A stretch of 64,000 nt of DNA from JANMGV01 sp037440405 (GTDB taxonomy: Bacteria > Planctomycetota > Planctomycetia > Pirellulales > Pirellulaceae): NCBI GenBank assembly GCA_037440405.1, contig JBBIUE010000008.1, forward strand, positions 23,724 to 87,723. Direction: 5' to 3'. Made by a program: the position numbers and the translations under genes. The stretch's first letter is position 1; the number at the start of each line of letters is the position of its first letter. Under the pieces are notes generated by a model. That model was not told where the DNA came from, made no database searches, and saw only the letters and a list, made by a program, of their open reading frames with translations. This document shows positions 28,477 to 37,700 of this stretch, piece after piece.

Positions 28477-31400
28477 TCCGGGACCTCATCCATCAATGGA
28501 GCTAAGGATCGATCAATGTTGGCGATTTGTTCATAGTAGTGCCATCGATCGTGAATATCGCGCTGGGCCAATTGAAGCAATTGTTCCGCCCGCTCTGGCT
28601 GGCTTCGCAGCAACATCGAGAAGCGGGCCTCCTTTTCCGCGACTTGACGGAACGGTATGCTCGGCTTTTTCGAATCGAGATGAAATGGTTTGCCTCCTTG
28701 ATGCGCGACTCGCGGATCGTAACGATACAAGGGCCAGTATCCGCTATTGACCAGTTCCTTTTGATGGCTCATTCCCGTCGACAAATCTATGCCATGGGCA
28801 ATGCAGGGACTGTACGCGAGGATCAAGGACGGTCCGTGGTAGCTTTGTGCTTCCTGAAAAACTCGAATCGTTTGGAGTGGATGCGCTCCGATAGCGATTT
28901 GGGCGACATAAACATGTCCATAAGCCATGGCGATCATGCCGATATCCTTCTTCGTGATCCCTCGCCCAGATGCCGCAAACTTAGCCACCGCAGCTCGCGG
29001 TGTCGATTTCGAAGCTTGTCCTCCCGTGTTCGAATACACTTCGGTGTCGAGAACCAAGACGTTGACATTGCGCCCCGAGGCCAGAACATGATCCAAACCT
29101 CCGAAACCGATATCGTACGCCCAGCCATCGCCGCCGACGATCCACACATCGCGAGGCACCAAAGCATCGGAAAGCGAATGCAGTAAACGCAAATCCTGAT
29201 CAACCGCATTGTTGATCGTGATCAAACGCTTTAGCTCGAAAACTCGCTCGCGTTGGGCAGCGTAGTATTTCTCGTCGGGCGATTCGCGAGCCAACAGAGA
29301 ATCGACCAGTGCTGTTGGAAAGTGGACGGCTAATTTTTCAAGCTGCCTGCGAGCTAACTGCTCTTGTTTGTCGAGGGCAAGCCGGATGCCCAATCCGAAC
29401 TCTGCGTTGTCCTCGAACAAAGAGTTTGCCCAAGCCGGTCCGCGGCCCTCGCGATTCTGAGTCCACGGAGTCGTCGGCAAATTGCCACCGTAAATGGAAG
29501 AGCAACCAGTGGCATTGGCAATGATGCTCCGATCGCCGAATAGCTGTGAAAGCAATTTCAGGTACGGTGTCTCTCCGCACCCAGCACACGCTCCTGAAAA
29601 CTCAAACAGAGGCAGCAATCGCTGAGAGCCTTTCACTGTCCCAACATCTAACAGAGTGCGATCTGTATCTGGCAAAGTCAGGAAGTACTCAAATCGTTCT
29701 CGCTCGCGCTGCCAAATATCCTTTTTCGGTACCATGTTGATCGCTTTGATGCGAATGGCTTCCTTGCTGCGAGCAGGACAAACGTCGACGCAGACTCCGC
29801 AGCCTGTGCAGTCGTCTGGCGCGACTTGAATGGTCATCGAATGGTCGTGCAGATCCTTGCCGGACCAAGGAATGGTCAAAAAGTGTTCAGGTGGTGTTTG
29901 AATGACGGCAGACGGGAAGCTCTTCATGCGAATCGCTGCGTGCGGACAAACAAGTGCGCACAGCCCGCACTGAATGCACAATTCCGCCTTCCATTCCGGA
30001 ATCTCTGCAGCGATGCTGCGCCGTTCGAATTTCGCCGTGCCAGTTGGAAAAGTTCCGTCAATCGGCATAGCACTCACCGGCAGTCGATCACCGAGTCCAG
30101 CCAAGATGGATTCGATTACTCGGTACTCTTTTGGTCCATCCACTGGTAGGTTCGGCAAAACCCGCGACAGGCTGCTGTCCGAAACCGAAGGAATGGTGAT
30201 TTCTTGCAGACCATGCAGCGATGCGTCAACAGCGGCAAAGTTGCGTTCAATGACGGTCGCTCCCCTCTTGCCGTATGTTTTCTCGATCGAATCCTTGATG
30301 GCTTGGATTGCTTCTTCCATTGGGAAGATCCCTGAAAGAGCAAAGTAACACGTTTGCATCACAACATTGATGCGATTGCCCAATCCGTTGCGGCGCGCCA
30401 CCGATTCTGCATCGACAACGAATAATCGCATCTTTCGATCGATCAGTGTTCGCTGAACTTCACGAGGAAGCTTATCCCAGACTTGCCCCGCATCCCATGG
30501 CGAATTGAGCAGGATTGTTGCACCCGTCCTTGCTTTCTCGCACACATCCACTTTCTGCAAGAAGCCGAATTGATGGCAACCGATAAAATCGGCTTTCTGG
30601 ATCAGGTAGGTCGAGCGAATCGGATGGGGAGAAAAACGCAAATGCGATACTGTCATCGCACCAGACTTTTTCGAGTCGTAAACGAAATAACCCTGAGCAT
30701 GCCAGCCCGTTCGTTCAGCGATGATCTTGACGGAACTCTTCGTGGCCCCCACTGTGCCGTCGCTACCCAAGCCGTAGAACATCGCTTGACGTGTGTCGGC
30801 GAGCTCGACAATGAAGTCCGTGTCAACCTTCAAACTTCGACAAGTAACGTCATCCACAATGCCGACCGTGAATCCTCTTTTCGGTTTCGGAGCAGCTAGC
30901 TCGTCGAGAACGGCTGCGGCCATTGCCGGCGTGAACTCCTTGGAAGCAAGACCGTAGCGTCCGCCGATGATCATGGCTTGAAACCTGGGCTCCGTGGGGT
31001 GGGCGTGCCGAGCATCCGCGAAGGCCGTGACGACGTCCTGAAAAAGTGGCTCGCCTATCGCACCGGGTTCTTTGACTCGATCCAGTACGGCGATCGCTCT
31101 CACTGTTGACGGGACAACTTGAGTGAATGCATCGATCGAGAATGGCCGGAACAGACGGATTTTGATCAAACCTACCTTTTCACCACGGCGATTCAGTTCG
31201 TCGATCGCTTCTTCCGCCGCTCCGATTCCGGATCCCATCATCACGATCAGCCGCTCTGCTTCGGGATGGCCATAATAATCGAACAACCGATATTGCCGCC
31301 CAGTGAGCTCAGCGAAACGAGCCATCGACTTTGCGACGATAGTCGGTAGCTCATCATAGAACGGATTGATGGCTTCACGAGCCTGAAAGAAGACGTCCGG

Positions 31401-32060
31401 ATTCTGTGCCGAACCCCGAAGCATCGGACGATCGGGAGACAGGGCTCGTTGTCGATGGGCATCGATGGCCTGTCGCGAGAGCATCCTATTCAAAGTGTGT
31501 GCCTTCACTTCTTCAATGGTGTTGATCTCATGCGAGGTTCGAAAGCCGTCAAAGAAGTGTAGAAAGGGAATGCGACTTTCTAGGGTCGAAGCATGAGCAA
31601 TCGCAGCAAAATCCATCGCCTCCTGGACAGAACTAGAACAGAGCATGGCCCAGCCGGTAGAGCGGCAAGCCATGACGTCACTATGATCCCCAAAAATGGA
31701 CAAAGCGTGCGTGGCGATGGTCCTTGCCGCGACATGGAAGACGGTCGGAGTCAGCTCGCCTGGGATCTTGTACATGTTCGGGATCATCAGGAGCAAACCC
31801 TGCGACGCCGTGAATGTCGTCGACAGTGCTCCCGCTTGTAATGCTCCGTGTACGACTCCCGCCGCTCCGCCCTCACTTTGCATCTCCACAACTTCCGGCA
31901 CGGTTCCAAATAGGTTGGTCCGCCGCTCGCCGTTCCAAGCATCGGCGAATTCTCCCATAGGCGAGGCCGGTGTGATTGGATAAATCGCAATTACCTCGCT
32001 GCACTGGTAAGCAACATGCGCCACCGCTTCGTTCGCATCGACAATCATCCGCGAATTCAT
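28473..32060 (-). CDS. nifJ: Pyruvate:ferredoxin (flavodoxin) oxidoreductase
   Basis: A 1,195-residue fused form that converts pyruvate and CoA to acetyl-CoA, CO2 and reduced ferredoxin. In order: the PFOR N-terminal domain (IYPITPASPMGE), domain II, the CoA domain, and two [4Fe-4S] motifs CIQCGLCALVCPH and CTGCGVCVDVCP in mid-protein. The C-terminal TPP domain holds GGDGWAYDIGFGG and SNTGGQASKS. All cluster cysteines in the two motifs are present. The downstream PyrD-like gene overlaps its stop by 4 bp. Such an anaerobic-type enzyme in a planctomycete implies fermentation or microoxic metabolism. Confidence 0.95.
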   Translation of the reverse strand: MNSRMIVDANEAVAHVAYQCSEVIAIYPITPASPMGEFADAWNGERRTNLFGTVPEVVEMQSEGGAAGVVHGALQAGALSTTFTASQGLLLMIPNMYKIPGELTPTVFHVAARTIATHALSIFGDHSDVMACRSTGWAMLCSSSVQEAMDFAAIAHASTLESRIPFLHFFDGFRTSHEINTIEEVKAHTLNRMLSRQAIDAHRQRALSPDRPMLRGSAQNPDVFFQAREAINPFYDELPTIVAKSMARFAELTGRQYRLFDYYGHPEAERLIVMMGSGIGAAEEAIDELNRRGEKVGLIKIRLFRPFSIDAFTQVVPSTVRAIAVLDRVKEPGAIGEPLFQDVVTAFADARHAHPTEPRFQAMIIGGRYGLASKEFTPAMAAAVLDELAAPKPKRGFTVGIVDDVTCRSLKVDTDFIVELADTRQAMFYGLGSDGTVGATKSSVKIIAERTGWHAQGYFVYDSKKSGAMTVSHLRFSPHPIRSTYLIQKADFIGCHQFGFLQKVDVCEKARTGATILLNSPWDAGQVWDKLPREVQRTLIDRKMRLFVVDAESVARRNGLGNRINVVMQTCYFALSGIFPMEEAIQAIKDSIEKTYGKRGATVIERNFAAVDASLHGLQEITIPSVSDSSLSRVLPNLPVDGPKEYRVIESILAGLGDRLPVSAMPIDGTFPTGTAKFERRSIAAEIPEWKAELCIQCGLCALVCPHAAIRMKSFPSAVIQTPPEHFLTIPWSGKDLHDHSMTIQVAPDDCTGCGVCVDVCPARSKEAIRIKAINMVPKKDIWQRERERFEYFLTLPDTDRTLLDVGTVKGSQRLLPLFEFSGACAGCGETPYLKLLSQLFGDRSIIANATGCSSIYGGNLPTTPWTQNREGRGPAWANSLFEDNAEFGLGIRLALDKQEQLARRQLEKLAVHFPTALVDSLLARESPDEKYYAAQRERVFELKRLITINNAVDQDLRLLHSLSDALVPRDVWIVGGDGWAYDIGFGGLDHVLASGRNVNVLVLDTEVYSNTGGQASKSTPRAAVAKFAASGRGITKKDIGMIAMAYGHVYVAQIAIGAHPLQTIRVFQEAQSYHGPSLILAYSPCIAHGIDLSTGMSHQKELVNSGYWPLYRYDPRVAHQGGKPFHLDSKKPSIPFRQVAEKEARFSMLLRSQPERAEQLLQLAQRDIHDRWHYYEQIANIDRSLAPLMDEVPE

Positions 32061-32757
32061 GTTTGCCCCTTGTCTCTTGTTATTCGCCTCATTGGTCGCT
32101 CATTTCTCAAGTCGCAATCAGGCGATGCGATCGGCTGCAACAACGATTACGTCTCAGTTTGGCGATCGCTCGCAACTGAAATTGTCCGTCCGCTTTACTC
32201 TGCCATGAAACTTGCCTTCGCTGCTAGGCACAACGCTGGGTACGATTCACCCGAATTCGGTGGCAATCATGGATTCCACAGCAAGCTCGTTCAGCTACGA
32301 TTCCAATCCCCATCGGAATTACGTTCAAACTCCTGCATGGTCTCAGGGCCTTCTTATCTGCGTCGCTAAAGAGCGTCTTACCTTATCAACACACCGCATT
32401 GTATGGCGACCGCTCATCATCAGCCAAGCATGGTCGATTTGAATCAATGCTCGTTGTGATAACGCAAGTTGCGACTTCGCTTCGAGGTCCATGCGTTGTC
32501 ACGGAGACTTCACTGGCTAACCACGAGCTCTTAGGCACTCTCAACGTGATGCACAACAGAAGCAAAAACGTGCAGAGGCGATGCAACCGATGAATTCGGT
32601 ATTACCGCACTAATAATCAGGTGCGTCAAGCTACTCACTCTGAACTGGAATTCGGTGAAAAAGTCGCTAGTTGCACTGCTTGAATGAGGGGGTGCGATTC
32701 CGATGTTGCCATCGTTAAGTCAACACAGCTTCGCTGCTCGCTAGATCGAACCGTGCC
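32061..32757. other. Intergenic region upstream of nifJ and a secreted-protein gene
   Basis: About 700 bp between divergent genes. It must contain the promoters of both. No gene, RNA or strong hairpin was recognised. Confidence 0.5.
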
Positions 32758-34254
32758 ATGATCCAATTCGTCAAGCCATCCATGTTGCTACTTACCTTTA
32801 TCGCTTCAGTGTTATACATGGGCTCCTACTGCGACCTCACTGCACAGGACGTGGAAGCGCTCGCGAGTCCGCTCGACTGCCCCAAAATCGGTGCATCAAA
32901 TCCTGAAGCTGCGAGTCCTTCTCCTGAGCCGGTCTCGGCCGTGAAACAGGACCGCCCCGATGCCGCCCCTCAAAATTTCTCTCTCGAATCCACTTCTATC
33001 GACGCGCCAGGTACTCCTACCTTTTCTTTGACAGGTCCTGATGTCACCAATCCATTTGCACATCCATCCCCGCGATTTCTTGCCATTGGTAGCGATGGCT
33101 ACTTGCTTCATCGCGTCCTTGGTGATGAAAAAATTGTTCTGCACAACGACCAGCTCTTGGTACTGTTCGATATACATGAGCCCATGACGGTGGAATTGCA
33201 TGCCGAGGGCTCGACACCCATCCTAGGCTCACCGATTGGAGATGGGATTTATCGGTTCTGCGTCAGTCAAGTACTCGCAATCGGTATCAACCATGTTCGT
33301 CTCAACGTCGGATTCGAGACGCCAGCTATTGGAATGAACGCTGAGACGATTCCGTTGGAGCTGGACTATCAGCCAGTTACTGATTTGGTGTCGATTCGAA
33401 ACGAAAACGCTCAGCGTCGGCATTTCTTATCGAGCATATTTCGGCAACGAAACGAGTTTTCCACGACTTCCTTAGAATTCTTCAAAAGCTTTCTTTGCAA
33501 TCAATCCGGACCATATGATGTCTGCTGTCCGTATAACGAGCTTGACACCATCTTTCGCCGCAACTCAGAATCGCAAGTACAAGCCCATGGATTAGTGCCA
33601 CATGTTGAGCGATCGGTTCCGTTCGGGTTTCTCGGAATCACCTTGAATGCGCAAGTGAGCCTGGATTACACGGTGACGAAAAAAGAACCTCAGACTCGTC
33701 CGTCCATCTTTGGGGCGACTGGTTCAGAAATCGCTACTATGGCGAAGATCAGCGAGGAAGATCTCTCATTGGTTGAAGATCAGATGGCTCAGGCAGAGAA
33801 CGTGTGGAAAACCAGGAAGATCGTATCGCGCGTTCAGTTCAAGTCACCAGCCGTATTCACTCGAACCGAATATGCTCGAAGTGCACAAGAAGTCCCTCAA
33901 ACAGGGATGGTCCTTCTCGAAGGAATGGAATTGACGGCAACTGGTGACGGACATTGGGAGTTGACCATTCCCTACCTGGAACCCAAGACGCCCACGACAC
34001 TGCATCTTCAGATTCAGCTTACCAGCGATGGCAGGACCTGGTATCCCATTACCATTCAGCCGATTCGCATCGAATCCTACACCACGAGCGATCTGGATGA
34101 GACCGCCTCATCTTCGAATGGCAAACCGATTGTGTGCAAAGGTTTCTCACCCATGTTACGCGACGCGAACGGTCTGATCCTTCAGGCTCGCCGCCGAGGC
34201 TTTGCCGAATTCGGTTATGGCTTCTCTGCTATTCGAGAAACCTCTCGCTACTAA
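32758..34254 (+). CDS. Hypothetical secreted protein
   Basis: 498 residues with an N-terminal signal-like hydrophobic stretch (MLLLTFIASVLYMGSY) and a Ser/Pro-rich low-complexity segment (residues about 45-105). Two beta-rich domains follow. Around residue 250 there are five cysteines (FLCNQSGPYDVCCPY), which may form disulfides outside the cell. The C-terminal 100 residues look like a beta sandwich. I recognise no family. It is followed on the same strand by the secretin-like operon, 490 bp away, so a link is only positional. Confidence 0.65.
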   Translation: MIQFVKPSMLLLTFIASVLYMGSYCDLTAQDVEALASPLDCPKIGASNPEAASPSPEPVSAVKQDRPDAAPQNFSLESTSIDAPGTPTFSLTGPDVTNPFAHPSPRFLAIGSDGYLLHRVLGDEKIVLHNDQLLVLFDIHEPMTVELHAEGSTPILGSPIGDGIYRFCVSQVLAIGINHVRLNVGFETPAIGMNAETIPLELDYQPVTDLVSIRNENAQRRHFLSSIFRQRNEFSTTSLEFFKSFLCNQSGPYDVCCPYNELDTIFRRNSESQVQAHGLVPHVERSVPFGFLGITLNAQVSLDYTVTKKEPQTRPSIFGATGSEIATMAKISEEDLSLVEDQMAQAENVWKTRKIVSRVQFKSPAVFTRTEYARSAQEVPQTGMVLLEGMELTATGDGHWELTIPYLEPKTPTTLHLQIQLTSDGRTWYPITIQPIRIESYTTSDLDETASSSNGKPIVCKGFSPMLRDANGLILQARRRGFAEFGYGFSAIRETSRY

Positions 34255-34743
34255 CCCACACATTCATTGAGCGAGCGGCAGGCTCGCATTTGCTCATCCG
34301 AACCCGCTGCAGCCGCTTGAGATCCATGCTGGGTCCCTCACGAACGATTCGGACTGGCATGAGTCCGTCCGTCGTTCACTTTATGCCCCAGTACTTCAGT
34401 GAAAAGCAAGATTCAGATGCCCTCGCGCGCAGCCGACCTCACTCGGTCTTTTCCTGTCGATGATAGTTGAGGCTTACCAGCGCGAGCTTTTCGGGCTCAT
34501 GCTAGCGAACTAATCATCCATTGGACAGCATTCTGTTTACGGACTTTTCTTCAACGCCCGCGCCATGGGTTCTCTCACTCCCTTTCGGCTAAACACGATT
34601 TCTCCGTGAAATTACTAACTTCTCAACTCGACCCTACCGATTTTAGGGGTTATTCGGCGAAGAAGGACTTTGCAGCTGGCTCGGACAAACTTGCATTCGC
34701 AGCAGTTGCATTTCGGTGACCGCGCAATCCGGGGGCGTTTTCC
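34255..34743. other. Intergenic region before the secretin-like gene, with a duplicated 16-mer
   Basis: No complete gene is seen. The 16-mer GCGAGCGGCAGGCTCG occurs at 34271-34286 and again at 34804-34819 within the next gene's signal sequence, both preceded by CATTCAT with a 3-base offset. It is internally a CGAGC/GCTCG hairpin. A small duplication of the gene's 5' end could explain it. Confidence 0.5.
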
Positions 34744-37700
34744 GTGAGATGGAAACTATCTGCTATCGTCGTTCTTGGAGTGCTTGCGGGTTGCCTCATT
34801 CATGCGAGCGGCAGGCTCGTGCAAACAAAACCGACTCGAGAGCCGGAGCGTCTTTCCAATTTGGCATCGACTGGCGATTTCGACGTTCCGGCGGAAATCG
34901 AGAGTTCTCCACACGGCGTTGTGCTGGCGTCAGCAACCACTTTTGTACAATCCGGCACGCCCATCCCCTTTGACATCATCGATGACTCATCGCAGCCGGA
35001 GTGGCATTGGCAACTCACCACCATTCCAACGAAGTCGGTTTGGCTCCGGGGAAGAAAATGTAAGCTCCTCGTCAACGACGAATCGCTTGCCGACAATCAG
35101 ATTAGAGTTTCGGTAGTCTCGACGACTAAGACGACTAACTCGACTAACACGATTCAAGCGGTTGCTGGCCGACTTGAAATTCCCATTGACAGAGCGACGA
35201 CCAACGAAACGCAGTTCTCGATTCTGGTCACGAAGAATGGGAACGGTATTGATGTTAAAACGCAAGCGCAAGCTTCCGCCAACACGATTTCCGTCTTCAT
35301 GCCTGTGTTGGATCGCGGTCCTCGATCTCCCGACGCGGTGGAGTATCGACTGGGGGAACATTATCCGTGGAAGCCTCTGACGCAAGCCAAGATCACTCTC
35401 CAGAAGCTTTCGACTCCGCCTTACGAGCTAGGATTTAAGGTTCGTGCACACAGCGGCACCGATCGCCTTGGAAGCATCTTGATTAGCAAAATCGGCGATG
35501 AACACCGGGTGCAGCAAAGTATCGAGTTAGCCGGTGTCTCCGCTCAACAGTTGAACGAATTCAAGCAAAATATCAGCTTACAAAACGATCGCGAAGAATT
35601 ACAGTTGCACTGGTTTGCCGTGTCGCAGAACAGCAATGCACCGAATCATGTGTTCAATAATGTTCCGTTGACAATCATCGATCAAAACGCGAGAGAGTCA
35701 GTCTCTGCAGTATCCTTTGCCAACGTGATCGCTGGAACGCAATCGATTTATCTGAGCCGACATCCTGATGGTCACTCGACCATTAAGCTAAATTGCGACA
35801 TTGATCCAGCAGCCATCCTTGCTTGTCGACTCTTTTCGGCCAATACGCCCGTCAGCGAGCCACAACTCGCCGCAGCCACCATGGAGTTCAAGAATCTGTC
35901 CCTTCCCGACGGAATATCCAATGTCACTGCACGGTTCTTCATCGGACAAAAGGAGATCATTCCTACTGGTACCGCAACAGTCGTGGTTGACGTCAAAACA
36001 GGTGGATTCGTGGTCACCAATGTTGGACCTCAAGACTTTGGCAGTACGTTGGGGAAAGACAAAATTGTGATTGCCTTTTCGCGAACTCCGCATCTCGCCG
36101 ATCCTGCGAAAAAGTTTGCGGATGCGATCACCATTCTGCACAGTCCGTCAGGCCAGTTTGATTCCCAAGGCCGATTCTCAGTTGAAACGATCGTTTCCGA
36201 AAGCTTGGATGACTCGGATACCAGGAAATTGACACTGTCGCTGCCACCAAAACCAGGCATCTATCAAGTGCGGATCGACGGTTCGAAGCTTCGCGATGCT
36301 CACGGCAACTTCCTTGAAGTAGGTGGTACCCCCAAGCTCATCCATGTTGCGGAACTCGGTACCGGCGTGCAGCTTGCTGCGTCGACCTTTCCGGTCGTGC
36401 CGGGCGTGACTCGCGGTCAAGCGGAACACATCGAGTACCCCGAATTCCTTGCAAGTGCAACCACCTCGAAAGGCTTCAACCCGAGCGACAAGGTGGAGAC
36501 TCGCGTATCGCGGTTGTACTTCTACCGGGATGCCCATCGAGTTGCACAGATTCTCAACCGCAAGGCCCAGTCTTACAACCGGCAAGAAGTCACCGTCCGT
36601 AGGCAATTGGCCGACAAGGCGCGGCAGGAAGCGGACTCGCGAACGACGATTCGGCAGGAGGTCGAGCGGAGTGCGGTGGCCGCCGCCCAACGAACCCGCG
36701 AGTTAGAAAGTCAACTGAAAGATGTTCAGCGATCTCTTCAATCCACGCTCCAGCAACTCCAGAACGCATCGGCCAGCGGCCAGAACCCACAAGTGATCAA
36801 CCAACTCGAATCGGCCGCTCGCAGCTTTGCCAATCAGGCTTCTGCCCTGGAAACGCAGATCCGTTCTGCCCGCGATAGTGAAGTTGCGGCCAATGAAAAA
36901 TGGCAACAATCCCAACGCGCGGAAGACTTGGCTCGCGTCGAACAATTTCGCTTGGAAACGGCAGCCGCTCATGCCGATCCGGATACATTCGCTCCAGGGA
37001 ATCCGAAGAGCCAAGACCCAGTCGCTCGAGTCAGCATTTCCGTTATCGGCGAAGGATTGATCCATCTTCGTGGACCGCTGAAGGGTATCAACCAAGTCCG
37101 AATGATGATCGATCAGATCGATGCACCGCAAGGTCAGGTTCGCGTCAATGTCCATTCAACGCAGATCAATGGGGAAGAAGCCGCCGAGCTGGAAGCCGTG
37201 GCCAACCGCATTCAAACGTACATCGATCAGGCCCGCTTCCTGACCGTTCAATCCGGTGAAATGCTTCGCAAAGCAGTGGTTCATGTCGCTGCCATGCGGG
37301 CCGAGGAAGTTCGGGGGATGGTTGCTGCGACCAGCCAAGCGGACCGGGACGCGCTCTACCTCCACGCATTTTTTGGTCGTGACTTCATCGATGAGCTTCG
37401 AGCCATGGACTCGGAGCTCCTCCAAACCGGCAATAAATTGCTGTCGCTCCATTCCATGGACGTCACCAGCTTGTCGAGTGCACTCATGCTCTTGGCGCTG
37501 GCGAACAACAGCACTCGATTGCAGATTCTTGATGAATTCGAACGCCTAGTGCGCACTGAGCTTCCGCTGGCAGAACAGCAATACATCCACAACGCAGTCG
37601 CAGCTTGTTCCGTCGACGGATGCAACGCATGCAGGAAGCGTATTTGCAAGTGCCACCAACCACCGCCACTGTGCTTTCTCGCTCCTCAGTCGTCGTTCAC

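Noticed and set aside
34134..34463. 109-codon ORF after the secreted-protein gene
   Set aside because: It overlaps the end of the 498-residue gene and has no recognisable features.
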